A stretch of 64,000 bases of DNA from Carallia brachiata (lineage: Eukaryota; Streptophyta; Magnoliopsida; Malpighiales; Rhizophoraceae), in NCBI GenBank assembly GCA_021464245.1, contig JADCRB010000075.1:806001-870000 (forward strand), in the 5' to 3' direction. Under the pieces are notes generated by a model. That model was not told where the DNA came from, made no database searches, and saw only the letters and a list, made by a program, of their open reading frames with translations. Within the stretch, counting starts at the first letter, position 1. Each line of letters begins with the position of its first letter. The position numbers and the translations under genes were made by a program. This document shows positions 49,106 through 61,000 of the stretch, in pieces.

Positions 49106-50327
49106 AGCGAGCAACTGGACTTGTGACTTTGGTAGCTGACTGGAATGGCAGGATTTTCAAAGGTTTCTCCAGGAAATGTTATTGATTGATTGTTTCATTC
49201 TTTAGAAACCAGTTTTCCTTCGTGTATTCACAATTCCACTTTAGTATTTGTTTTCAGTACTGAGGAACTGATTGGCCTGTAGTTCAAAATTATTTAGTTG
49301 AACTAGGTGGTCTTTCTTCTGTCATTTGCTGCTTGTCTAATACTATATCGCAACAGTCTTACTTGACATTCTAAAACAGTAAAACATTTTTTTGTCTTGT
49401 GATTTTCTTCAAAAACTGTATTTTAAGGTGCAAATCCCGTTTGTTTTGTACCAAAATTGTTCCTGGAATGAAACTCGAGAGGGGACAAATTTTTGAAACA
49501 ATTGTAAAACTTTTTGTAACAAAGAAAATTAAGTATATCTCATTATTTTATTTTTTTTTTACAAAAATTTTAACCGTAATTTAAAAAAACATGGTCTTTT
49601 TTTTTTTTTTGAGACTATCCGATATTCAATTCATTAGATTAATTAATCTGGATCGATATGGGCAGGATCTTGAAGGGAGGCGAAAGTCTCTCAGTTAGTA
49701 TTTAATACAGTTATATTTTTAAAACTCAAATCTAAAATCTCTAATTAAACGGTGATGAGCCTTTACCATCGCCACTAACACCTATTAGTTGGCCTCTCAG
49801 TTTAATGGGATAGAAATTTAAGGGGATAAGCATTTTTTTAGTGCTAAACTTTTAAATTTTTTTACGCTTGAGTTCTAAACCTTTTTGACATTTCATTTGA
49901 GTTCTAAACCTTTTGGTTTTCTACCAAATCAGTCCCTCTGTTTAACAAAAGTGATCAATCTATTAAAAAATAATTTTAACTTTACAAAAAATTATTTAAA
50001 AAAGATTAAATATATGAATTGAATGTCTTTTCTATAAAAAAATATGCATGTTACATATTTAATTCGTATATGTATTGATTAAAAAAATATTTAATATGCA
50101 TATTTTGTTGATGAAAAAAATATTTAATTCATATATTTAAACTTTTTTAAATGATTTTATATTAAATTAAACTCACTTATTAATAGATTGATTACTTTTC
50201 GTAACTTAAAGGACTGATATAGTAAAATATTAAAAGATTTAGGACTCAAATAAAATTTTAAAAAGGTTTAAAATTCTAACGTAAAAAAACTTAAAGGTTT
50301 AGAACCCTAAAAATACTTATCCCGAAA
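49106..50327. other. 3' flank of the receptor-kinase gene and AT-rich spacer
   Basis: The first 250 bases are the likely 3' untranslated region. The rest is AT-rich with no supported exon. Around 49810-50330 there is inverted-repeat-like similarity between AAGCATTTTTTTAGTGCTAAAC and a later complementary stretch; it may be an old MITE (only the first 20 bases, AAGCATTTTTTTAGTGCTAA, are needed to find it). Confidence 0.4.
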
Positions 50328-50500
50328 TTTAAGCACCAAAATTTTTTTTTTTTTTTGGTCTTAAGGGAGCTGGAAACCAGTTGGTTGGGGATGGGGGTAT
50401 GGGAATGAGTGGTCTAGGGTTCGAACTCCAGACCTTGCAGTTGGAGGGTAAGCCCTCCAACCAATGCAGCTAAGGGTGCTTCCCTTTAAGCACCAAAATT
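50328..50500. repeat. 16-bp target-site duplication flanking the SINE
   Basis: Both copies of TTTAAGCACCAAAATT are identical, at 50328-50343 and 50485-50500. They bound the element exactly. Confidence 0.9.
50344..50484 (-). mobile_element. tRNA-derived SINE, minus-strand orientation
   Basis: Read on the minus strand the element starts AAGGGAAGCACCC. It has an A-box-like TTAGCTGCATTGGTTGG and a B-box-like GGAGTTCGAACCC, the RNA polymerase III promoter of tRNA-derived SINEs, and ends in an A-tail (seen as a T-run at 50344-50356). It is flanked by an exact 16-bp target-site duplication, TTTAAGCACCAAAATT, at 50328-50343 and 50485-50500. The perfect duplication points to a fairly recent insertion. 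The family differs from the Au-like SINE in the SRT1 intron. Confidence 0.88.
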
Positions 50501-51652
50501 CTGAATGCGTAAAAAATGACCATGATATTGGTCTTTAGCTCACCTAGTCCCCCAGGTCGCTCCAAGTAGGCCGGCCCATTTCTTTTTTGGGATTAAGAGT
50601 GTTTTGGTTCAATACCAAATTGGGCCAAACCCATGACTAGTGTGCCTGGTCCACTGGTCAGTTTGGTTTGTAAACCCAATGCTTGTACATAAAAGAGCCT
50701 CGCTTGAATAAGTTAGCTCGCTCAATTAACAGGATGCACACCAATCCTTGAGACTCTTCCAAATATAATTTACGTAGCAATTGACTTAAAAAGAAGGATT
50801 GTCCTTTCAACATGGCCAAACTACTGTACTTTGATTACAATAACATTCAGAATTTGAAACATGGTCGCTCGAACTTCTAACCTGAAACTAAGATTCTAAT
50901 TATCCTACTAGCAAAAATATGTGGCAATTGGCAAGTAGGCGAAAATTCATGAATTATGACAATCTCAATAGCATTAGCACAAATTTCCATGTTTAAAAGT
51001 AAATCTCACTGATAAGAAGAAAGCATCTCAAAACCTACACGTAAAATATTCATCACCTATTAGGTACCTACCTAGCTCGAGTAGGGTTGCCGTCTATAAC
51101 TAATATATTATTATTACAAATTCCGGCAGTGCATACACATTGTGATTTGTCTATATATATAATTTAAAATAGATCATCATTAGATAGTATTTTAGATGAT
51201 ACTAAAATAAATACACATTCATTTAAAAATATTTGATAATTTATTTATTTTTTATAAATATTCACTTGATACAATAACTCATGACATACAAAAAGGAGGC
51301 AAATTTCGACATCTGCGTACGTGTAAATCAGTGGGACAAATTCTACGTCATGAGCAACTGCCGGCTGAAGTACACGTCTAAGAATGTAGCAGCCCTAGCG
51401 AGAGCCACCAACATACCCCCTTTACCATGAACATGAGCAACTTCTATGGTTCCACGAAAAAATTGTAAATTGATTTACGAGGAACGTTCACGTAGTGATA
51501 GTGTTTTCAAGAAATTTCTTTTTTCCTTCACAAAGATACAAAGGAAGACAAGAAACGAAAAAAAAAAAAAAATTTAAGTTGGCATCCCAATTGGGGAGAA
51601 TTAAGCAACATTGGCAAACAAATACATCCTTCAAAGTCGACAATCTACAAAT
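50501..51652. other. Intergenic spacer
   Basis: AT-rich with mixed patches at 50540-50720 and 51300-51420. No exon or transposon end could be supported. Confidence 0.5.
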
Positions 51653-52556
51653 TCAACATTTACATGGTACACTTTCTCCATTTATTTCACTGAAGGTGTC
51701 AACGTCATCGGGGACTGTGGAGGAACTATTTACTAGGCCTAAATGGTCTCCCTGAAATATCTTCGTGTCACCATCCATTCCTTTGCTTTCTAAAATGGCC
51801 TGCAAAGTCATCTTAATTATTAATTTCTCTTTCAAAAGCTTGTTGGGGGTCTTCATTGACAGACATGCTTATGGGCGGTACCTGCAATGCCCCTTCTAAT
51901 TAATTGTGTTTCAATTGTTCCTTCCCACTCTTCAGTGTGCGTCTTTACTTGGATAGGCCAACTTGTGATTCATGTCCATGATATCTTATAGAACTCAATG
52001 CATGGCAGCTCAGATTCAGACTTGAAGCAATCTAGCATTATTATAGTAGCTTATGCAGAAGGATAGACCTCTTTGACACAGCGAATCGTTTAATACGTTT
52101 TAAACCTTGAAATTTGTACATTCAAATCCTCATATCACAGCAATTAGGGAAGCAAATTGGTTGACCCACCATTTATGTATGAATAATTTGGTGGGAGCCT
52201 GCAAGGTCTAATCAAATGGACAACACCAGTATATTGGGGGACCAAAGTGCATCAAGCCAAAGAGACAACAATAATACTAAGGATAAACAATTAAGCTTGG
52301 CTCGTGAAAATAGACAAAGACTACGTACATCTAACTCTTGTACAGATTGATTTCATTACCAACCTCTAGACATTATCAAGTACTAAGGGGAACACTCAAT
52401 CAGTTCCAAATTAAACAAGCAATGATCAGAATCAATATTAAACGAAGGGAAATGTACTTACCTGAGAATCAGGTCCACTGGGGGTGCCTGGAATAATGGA
52501 GAGAATATATTGGGATGCTGACAGAAGAAGAGTGAGCACACTCCCAACAAAACCAA
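51653..52556 (-). CDS. Possible spliced minus-strand gene of unknown function (two candidate exons)
   Basis: Two candidate exons on the minus strand join in phase 0. The first ends at 52462 with a strong donor (TCTCAG|GTAAGT) and reads GSVLTLLLSASQYILSIIPG before it, a hydrophobic stretch. The second, 51653-51799, starts after TTTGCAG and reads AILESKGMDGDTKIFQGDHL, ending SVPCKC. Going upstream, the frame meets a stop near 52557, so an additional exon and the start are missing or misplaced. I do not recognise a family. A promoter-like region lies further upstream at 53350-53450. It could be a small coding gene, a decayed one or a non-coding transcript. Confidence 0.25.
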
Positions 52557-52706
52557 AGCACTCTCTTTAGCTAATTGCCGGGTTGTGCTCCCTCTCTTCT
52601 GTCAACATTGCATCAATTTTCACCTGCCTTCCTTTCATCTCAGGCATACAGGAACAAGCCAGCCACCCACACCCTTGATTGATTTCCACACACCATTTCT
52701 TATATA

Positions 52707-52731
52707 CACACACACACACACACACACACAG
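52707..52731. repeat. CA microsatellite
   Basis: A CA run of about 12 units. A shorter, interrupted CA stretch follows at about 52884-52901. Confidence 0.85.
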
Positions 52732-53339
52732 TTCTTTCATGTCAACAATATGACACATATTTCTTCGTCACAGATAGCCATGTTTAGGAGCTCGTTCCCT
52801 ATGTGCTTAATAAACAACAAAATTAAAACAAATTGTATACTTGTCAGCTATAAAATTTAGATCGCTTTACCAAAACCTTTACCCACACACACATACACAC
52901 ACGATTTCTTTATGTCTAAATAATGGGGTGCTCACAATTGGTTTTTGGCATGTAACATCAAAGTATGATATACATAAAAGATGGCAATGAATAAGACCAT
53001 AAATATGCACTTACAAAAATGACTTAACAGCTAAATAATACTGAAATCTCTATGGGAGAGACATGAATCCCACAGCACCGGGGGCATTACAGAAAGGAAA
53101 ATGAAAAAAGGGCTCAAAATTGTGGTTGGGGATCTAGGTATCAAAAATTGAAAACAAGATTTAATTTTGTAAAAATACTAGATAAATTCAAAAGTAAAAA
53201 AAAAAAAAAAAAAGGGTCAATGGATATTCTTCTTCTTAGATGAAATTTCCCAATAGAAACTAATTTCCAGACAATAAATATGAAACACACTATAAAGCAC
53301 ATAAGCAAAGAGAAAAGAAATTATTAAGGAAGCCCTAGA

Positions 53340-53460
53340 AGGACGTCGAAGAAGAGGACGACGTCTTAGCGACGGTACAAAGATGAACGTGCCCTAGAGT
53401 GCTAATTTATAGGGATTTGCTCACTAACGGGCGCGATAACCCGTTAATATGGGCTTCAAG
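53340..53460 (-). promoter_or_regulatory. Candidate housekeeping-type promoter on the minus strand
   Basis: On the minus strand there is TATAAAT at 53405-53411, preceded by a site II-like AAGCCCA (TGGGCTT on the plus strand at about 53450-53456) and an E2F-like GCGCCCG block at about 53429-53435. Downstream of the TATA box are CTAGGGC and TCTAGGGCTT motifs, like those in leaders of plant translation-related genes, and a GACGTCGTCC-rich leader. The order site II, TATA, leader points toward 51.6-53.3 kb. Together with the candidate exons there this supports an unannotated transcript, but no clear start codon was found. Confidence 0.4.
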
Positions 53461-55428
53461 ACAATGGTAAAAAAAAAATTTTTTTTTTCTCCAGGCTATA
53501 AAAAATGAGAAAAAGAATAATATCACACGACTCTATATCTAATGGTGTAATAGTTATATAGGGTTAAAAAAATTTAAAATCTTTTAATTAGTTAAACTAT
53601 ATAAACAGTAATCCTAATTAGTGAGCATTTTAGGTATTTTATCGTACGTCACTAAAACATTATGTTAATGTTGTGATTTGATTTTTAAAACTCATTACCT
53701 GGATACTAATAACAATAAATTTTTTCTGCGAGGAGGTGGTCCTAAAAATATGTTGCTTTCTATATCCAAAATCTAGTAATTAATGCAGGGTCATTTAGTG
53801 TATTTGCGGAAATTTCTTATCAAATTTGCGGGGCAGTGCCCACATTCATTACGCACTGAAGAGTGAAGAAAGAATTATGGAAACATTATTCGTTTAGCCT
53901 GCCAATTAAGGATAAAATTGAACCGTATCGGCAACCCCATATATGTGTAACCATTTCTTGTCGGTTGGATGGTGACCGGCTGTAGCAGGTGGACCCAACT
54001 GGAAAAGGGTCTTTTTTTTCAAAATCCTTGACGTTTGACCATGGACACGAGTCACTGTGCTTCTGTTGCAATCAAAGCGTGCTTACGAGACTTGTGAATT
54101 GGATTAGAACCATCGTGACACATGGCAGTCATGCAAGGCCCCCATGACTCTGATGGTGGTCCCATGGGCCCCAGTTAATTGTTGGCTTGTGCCTCCCAAT
54201 TTTATATGTGGACCACGAGAGTTGAACATTGTTAGAGATATCTTTAAAATTGACACTAACGTATTTTCAGTCTAAATTCATTAATTAAAAAAATTATGAT
54301 GGTTAAAGAGAAAAAATATGAATTATTAATATAATTGAATTTAATGAATGAAACCAATGTCACATTTGTTGAAAATTTAACAATGACGAAAATTTTGTAG
54401 GACACAATAAAATTGTCCTATGGTAAATTTATGATTTGCATTTGAATGTGAAACTTATCTAAGAATATTTCAGAACATTATGAGTGAAGATGGTGTGCAT
54501 GCACCACCTTCCATGTCAAAAACAGTTCAAATAGTCACTATTATAAAAACTCATTCAAGATTATTGGGTTCATGTTGGGATTCGAAGAACAAGTTAATAT
54601 GCGGTGAGCATCCAAGAGATAACATGGTGAGAATCCAACATACACTCACTTGTTTTTAGGAGCTATACGGCTTAACCAATTCTACCCAATAACGAGTGTT
54701 AGCATAAGAGTTTGACGCAAATTAGGAGCTATAAAATAAAGGAGGTCTGACCTGACCCATAATTACGCAAATAGCAATATTTAGAGATGCACTTAATATA
54801 CTGAGTTTAATAAAAAAAATAGTAAAAATTTTAGTTTTTTTAAGCGAATCATATGAAATTTAAGTTTTATAAATTAAAATAATATTTATCTAAATTTAAA
54901 TTTTACTTTCACAAAATAATAATAATAATAATAAAATATTCCTCAATACCCGCCTCGGTGCACCAAGCTCGGTGTACCTAGTCGAGTCCTTATGCAAAAG
55001 CGTTATTTTTTTTTTCCTCTCTAATGGCAAATTATGATTAAAAAAGCGCTATGGGCAAATTGCACCTATTTGACGCGATGCACCTTCCAGCACAAGTAAT
55101 CTGTGGGACTTATTAGTGCACAGACACTTGCTCCATTAGTCCATTTCTATTTCTCTTGGGGAGTTTTTATTTATATTTACTAAACATTTCAGTTGTCACT
55201 GTTTAGATTGTGATTTATCTAATTACATTTTTTTTTTGGGTATTGGGAAGGTTAAACCCATATAAGGGAAAAGGGAGAAGCGTGTGGTAAGAATCAAATT
55301 TCAGACCGTACTCTTAAAGAACAAAAATAATAATCATTTAAACTAATATTCAGTCATAATTAATCTAATTGCATTCTAATTAACTTTCAAATTAGGCTCT
55401 TACGTTGTAAGGGCAAGTTGCCAGGTAC
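53461..55428. other. AT-rich intergenic region
   Basis: No gene recognised. A less AT-rich patch at 53880-54220 contains no supported exon. An AAT microsatellite lies at about 54917-54934. Confidence 0.5.
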
Positions 55429-55688
55429 CTCTTGCCACATCATAAGCAAAATAATAATAGTGTTGTCATCTTTCCAATCAAAATTCTGACGACAAGAGTG
55501 ACCTACTGAAGAATTTAGATGCATGTATATAACGTCTTCTGATGTGAGACGTCGGCAAATGTCTAAGTCGTCATTTTCCTCCTTCGTTTTCAAGTGATAG
55601 ATCAATTGAACATATTTGATTATTTTCTCAGCTTTTGCTTTCTGCCTGATATTCACCCAAAGCAGCACATATTTAGACGACTCAAGAC
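55429..55688 (-). pseudogene. Isolated exon-like segment of unknown family
   Basis: Minus-strand segment with a strong acceptor (TTCCTTCATCTGCCTACAG) and a good donor (AAGAG|GTACC). Between them two bases and then 86 codons are open, ending in phase 0. The peptide has ordinary protein composition, for example KYVLLWVNIRQKAKAEKIIK, TKEENDDLDICRRLTSEDVI and SCRQNFDWKDDN, unlike the low-complexity open frames elsewhere in this AT-rich DNA. I do not recognise it, and no partner exon is visible within about 1 kb on either side. It is most likely a relic of a larger gene or a captured exon; a complete gene with distant exons is also possible. Confidence 0.35.
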
Positions 55689-56577
55689 CTGTAGGCAGAT
55701 GAAGGAAATTTTTAGTACACGATGGAGCTTCTTTTCATTTACATATGTTTTTTTTTTAAATAAAAAATTTTAGATTTTTTGAAGTATGAGACTTATACAC
55801 GTGGTAAAGCTAAGAAAGGGTTCGATATCTACAATCTTACCATAGTTATATATATATATATATATAATGCTTGCATAGTACAATTTGTGATACGAAAACA
55901 ATATCGGGGCATAGAATTCCAAAAAAGTTTCAATTATTCTAGTTTTTCAATTTTTTTGTTAAAAAAATGCAATGTGTATTTAAACCAATAAAATGTGCGT
56001 AGTTGGAATACAATGTGCACAATGACATGAAAAGTGCAAAATAATGAAATATTATTTTGTTTGCACTTTTCATATATTCTTTTAATATTATATTCATATT
56101 ACTTGCACATTTAATTATATCTCGTGCATGCATATCATAAAATTTTTTAAAAAAATATTATTTCATTATAAGTGACATCATAATAATGTCACTTACGCTG
56201 AGTCTTGCATTAGACCCGCACCTAAAATTAGAGTCTAATAAGACTAATTAATAATAGAGTAACCTTATGTTTTTTTTTTTTTTTCAAAGGAAAGAGTAAG
56301 TTTATCGTTAAAAAGAAAAGAAAAACAAATTAAACAGAAAGAGAGAATCTCAATTCTCAAGTCCTGGAGAGGAAATGCTTGGGAACTAACGAGCCCACCA
56401 TAGTACAACGTGGTCCAAACCACTAGGCCTACAACTGCCACCACCACCTTCTCAAAACCAGAAGACTCCAAGTGAGAAAGTAACCAACTCGACTGCCCCG
56501 TGCCATGTCCTTTCCTCCTATTCAAAGACCCAACTAAACTGTCTGCTGAGCCAATTTCCACTTAACAGAGCAAACAA
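55689..56577. other. Spacer and upstream region of the phytocyanin pseudogene
   Basis: AT-rich, with an AT microsatellite at about 55848-55866. The last 230 bases are less AT-rich and probably the former promoter. No exon was found. Confidence 0.5.
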
Positions 56578-57339
56578 ATGGCTTCACTTTCCAATACCAA
56601 ACTCCACAACTTGACTGTTACAATTGTAAGTCTCAGTGTTTTCTGTCTCCTTCATCACCTGCCATCAGTTCCAACTTCCAAGTTGGTGGGGATATAGGTT
56701 GGGTCAAACCAAGTGGATATGAGGCTGAGACTTACAACGATTGGGCTAATAGAAATAGCTTCCACGTTGGTGATGCTCTTTGTAAGTTCAATAGCTACCG
56801 TTTTCTGTTTTTTTCTTTTCTGTTCTTTTTTTTTTTTTTAAATCTCTACAACTTTCTTTTGTACTTAAGCACCTTTTTATAGAATTAGATGTGAATATAC
56901 ATTTGGACTCATGGTGCTTGGTGCAAAGCATTCTTTCCTCTCTTTCGGACTTCAAGTACCGGAAGGACTCAGTATTAGTGATGAACTCCACAGCTTATAA
57001 CGACTGCTTTATGTAAACCCAGTAGCCAAATTTGATGTTGGAAAACACAACTTTCCAGTTTGATAGATCTGGGTTTTTCTACTTCATCAGCGGGCAAACT
57101 GGTCACTGCAATGCCGGCCAAAAACTAACGGTACGTGTGACGGCAAATCCTTCTGCAGCGGGAGAGAGTCCACATTCTGCACCTACACCTACAGGAAATG
57201 ACAGAGACAGAGGAGGGGACGATTGGGATGGTTTCAACTGGGGGCCAACTTCTTTGAATTCCACCATGAAGTTCACAATTGCATTGTTTTTATGACTGCT
57301 CTTGCTGGTGTACTACTTATTCTCTACTTGTTAACGTAA
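56578..57339 (+). pseudogene. Early nodulin-like (phytocyanin) gene, broken
   Basis: The ATG at 56578 begins a signal peptide (MASLSNTKLHNLTV, then SVFCLLHHLPS). The mature domain, SNFQVGGDIGWVKPSGYEAE and RNSFHVGDAL, is one base out of frame. The donor after CTT-T at 56782 is good, but the intron should end where GG stands at 56947-56948 instead of AG. Exon 2 reads YRKDSVLVMNSTAYNDCF, then needs a base to reach NPVAKFDVG, has an extra A in GGAAAACAC before NTTFQFDRSGFFYFISGQTG, and loses a T before the hydrophobic tail (TALAGVLLILYLLT). Asp replaces the first copper-ligand His and Ser the Cys ligand, as in ENODL proteins that do not bind copper. Normal members are GPI-anchored at the plasma membrane. 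The lost acceptor favours true decay. Confidence 0.8.
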
Positions 57340-58013
57340 GGTACAAAGATAGCATAATATGTGTACGTCTGCTAGGTTTAGACGTAGGTTTCTCCTTACT
57401 TTCATGATATAAAATTCTAATGTATATGGCAGAGTTAATGCTTATGCCTTTTACAACTCAGCGTACATATACAATCTCCTGCAATATAGTCATTAAAGGG
57501 TCTTGGGATCTCTCATTCAAAAATTGGTGGACCCTACACTATGGCTTTGTGAGATTATATGGCAATCATGAATCAACACAATCCCATAATGTTGATCAAG
57601 ACCAGCAAAATTCAAATTCTTAGTTTAAGGATGAAAAGATGCAATTTCATTGCTCCATCAAACTGTGATGAGGGGTTTCTTTGCTCTATGAAGGTTATCC
57701 TAAAGCCAGCGGCTACGCCAAAGTCACATTGTTTGCAAAAGTAAAGGTCATCTCGTTGTATTGTACCTCCTAGCGTCAGAAGCTTAATTCACAACTTACA
57801 AGAGTCTTGTTAGTATCTTAACACTGTTCTTATACAAAAATGTAATTCGGCTGAAAATAAAGCCATCCAGTTAAAGAACTATAATTTAGTTTCTGCTGTA
57901 AATTCAACTACAACACTGATTTCATTTGAGGAATGAATCCTATAAACCAGCCTGCTTTCATTGTGGATCAAACAGAAATGCTAAGGTCCACAAAGATAGT
58001 AATCAGGTAAGCA
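57340..58013. other. Spacer between the phytocyanin pseudogene and the PARN gene
   Basis: No exon found. It should contain the 3' untranslated region of the minus-strand PARN gene. Confidence 0.5.
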
Positions 58014-61000
58014 TCACGACTTGGATGCTGTAATCTGTGCAACTTCTGCAGCATAAAAAGTATCGATTACCTCATTGCTGGATGGTTGGTCTTCGGCTAC
58101 AGGCCTTTTTTCAACAGAAACCGAAGATTTATCTGCATTTCCTTTGGTGTAGCCTTTCTTACATACAGTTTGCACTTCCACACTGGATCCTAACAGCTTG
58201 GTCTTCCATCTTATACCAATCGCTGCAGCTTGATCTGCGAACAGAGCTTTCGAAATCGGTGAGCTGCAGATATCTTTGTAAGTTTCATAACCAGCAGCAC
58301 ATGTATTTCCCCCCTCTAATAATTTCGATAGAGGATGCAAAACTGTGATCATATCACTACTCCTCTCCAAGGATTCTTTCAAAACTAGAAACTTGGAGAC
58401 AAACTCTGGTTTGTTGAACTGAACAAAAACCGCTGTTTCATCCAAACGATGGACGGATACAACAGATATAGGGCCCAAGAACTTTGCTAGGCATTCTTTA
58501 ATCTCTCTTCTCTTGAGTTTGGATGGAAATCCCCAAATTAAAACTAAGTTCTCAAACAAAATCTTTGGGCTTGTTTTGGATATTAAAGACTCAGTAGTCC
58601 TGTTTCCAGACCTTAGATCAATAATGTCTCCGCTCGTCCAACTCAGATAGAGAAGGTTGATGTGCTTCTGAAGCTTTTCATTGTGGGCCAAATTCGCAGT
58701 GGGTGCATGGAGTTTGAAGTCAATCCCTAGATGACTGCATGCCTGGGCAAAGACACAGCCCGTCATAAAAGCATCATATCCAGCTTCATGTTTCACTCCA
58801 GAACTCCATTCAGATAATCTGCAAAATTATATAAACAAGTTCTGTTACTTTGCAATATACCTTGGAAATACTTTCTCAACTTGAAGGACAAGAGAATAGC
58901 AGTCAATATTCCTTTGAAATATGAGATGACAGCATACATGACAAAGATATGATAGTCTGTGCCTAATTTGCTGGATCCAAGTCTATTCTGAAGACATATT
59001 CAAGTTACAGTGTAATGTTGGTGCCTATATAATAAATGAAGACAGATGTTCTTGTAAATGTTAAGGCCATGAAATCTGAGATTTATACATTTTGACTTGA
59101 CAGATGCACCTTTTGTATTCTAACTGAAAACAGGGCAGAGTTTCATTTGTTATGTGATTCTACTTTAAAGCACTCATTTACAGTGCCTACCTTTTTAGTT
59201 ATGTAACAACATAATTCTATATTAGGCTAGCTCAAGTAAAACGTCAAAAAAGAAATTACAGAAAAAATAAAAGGTGTTGCAGAAGCTGCTGCAATTAAAA
59301 AAATCAAGCAAAACAGGAACCGAGAAAGCAAACCTTGTATTATCCACTTCAACTTCCACTTTGACATATGGATGCAAAGGCACAATCGAGCTTTTGTTGG
59401 AACCTATAGCAATTTGTGGACAAAGTAACGAGAAGGCTGAAGAGAGTGATGTGCTCGACTTCTTCATCTTTATTACATTATGGGCATTCAGGAGTATTTT
59501 GGTATCAACTATATACGGAAAGTACTTGTTAACAGAAAAGACAAAGTCTTCGGCGGTCAAGGCAGAGCATGTAGGAATTTGTTGTACACATGTGCAATAT
59601 CTGTATACAAGAAAGAAATAATCTGACTAATATAATGCATTGATATAGCAAAGCTCCAACACTTCATCAAACACAAATTTGATTTGCATACCCAAGAAGC
59701 AATTATGACCAACAATCAACTTCTGTTCAACAGAAAGGAGGTCAATAACATGGCGAAATCCAATTGCCTCTTTGATCTTCTTCTCTGCCCCTCTATAACA
59801 GTCATCCTTGACCTCCTTCTGCAACAGAAAAAGCTTTAAAAACACAATCTTTAACATCACTGAGGACATGGCTTTCAATTTCGATGTTTTATCGTCACAT
59901 CTTCCGACAAATCCCCAATGCTAAGGAACCGATACATGGAGTTAAAAACATCCGTACCCTTGAACATAATTGTTACAATTCTTTCCTTCACCTTTTCCCC
60001 CACTGGATTGGGGTGGGGTTTTACCATTGTAACATTGCCTTTCTGTGCATATTGACGTTTCTTCCTAAACATGACTGAAAAGGTTGCTCCCTTTTTCAAG
60101 AAATTGGTAGATTTAGTGAACATAAACAACATAAATATATACCATACAACCTTTCACAGTAAAAATTGCCAAAGCCCAACATGCACAAGTGAACTAATCA
60201 GCACATGCTCCTCCCAAAGGGAAATATGATGCAATTAAATTACCATAAGCAGGCTCTTGTCACCGTCTGACTCTGTATACACAGCAAACTGTTGCGAAAA
60301 TGGACTTTCTGCTTCATGACGAACATAAATAAGATCTCCAAAGTGCTTTTTTATCACCTGCATGTTATGACATATGCTCGATTAGTAAGGTTCATGCACA
60401 TTCAATACACAAAAAAATCATAAGAGAAAAAAAAAAAAACAACATTATATATGATTCAACCAGACAGCATTACCAATTGAATCAGCTTGAGTTGATGGCT
60501 CGTAAAACCACTCAAGCAAAGAGCAGGTCGCATTTTGTAGAAAACAGTCTGAAGCTGCTCTTTCGATTCATTTATGCTTCCATCCAACCGGGACACCCCA
60601 TTTCTTTCCCTCAACAACCCGTCCCGCCATTCCCTCAAAACATTCTTCATTCTCTCGCTGAACAGAACATCCGTGATGCTCACTAATGGCATGTCTCTAA
60701 CTTCTTTTAAATCCAAAAACCCATCCACATACTGCGAATTCAGGTGCTCTAGCGCCTCATTTTCTTGCGCTCTAGATAAATAAGATACTCCTGAGATTAA
60801 TTAACCAAATTCCTGAATTCCTCCAAATTATAAACATTTAACATTAAAAAAATAAATTAAAGAAAGTGCATTATTTAAAGAAAAAAACAGTACCTTCACT
60901 TATGCAGGTATTGAAATCGAATTGATATTTAGCTAAAAAGTTCATTGAGGTGGTCTGGCATAGGAACTCGTGAGGGACGCCGACGCCGGCGATATGCTCT

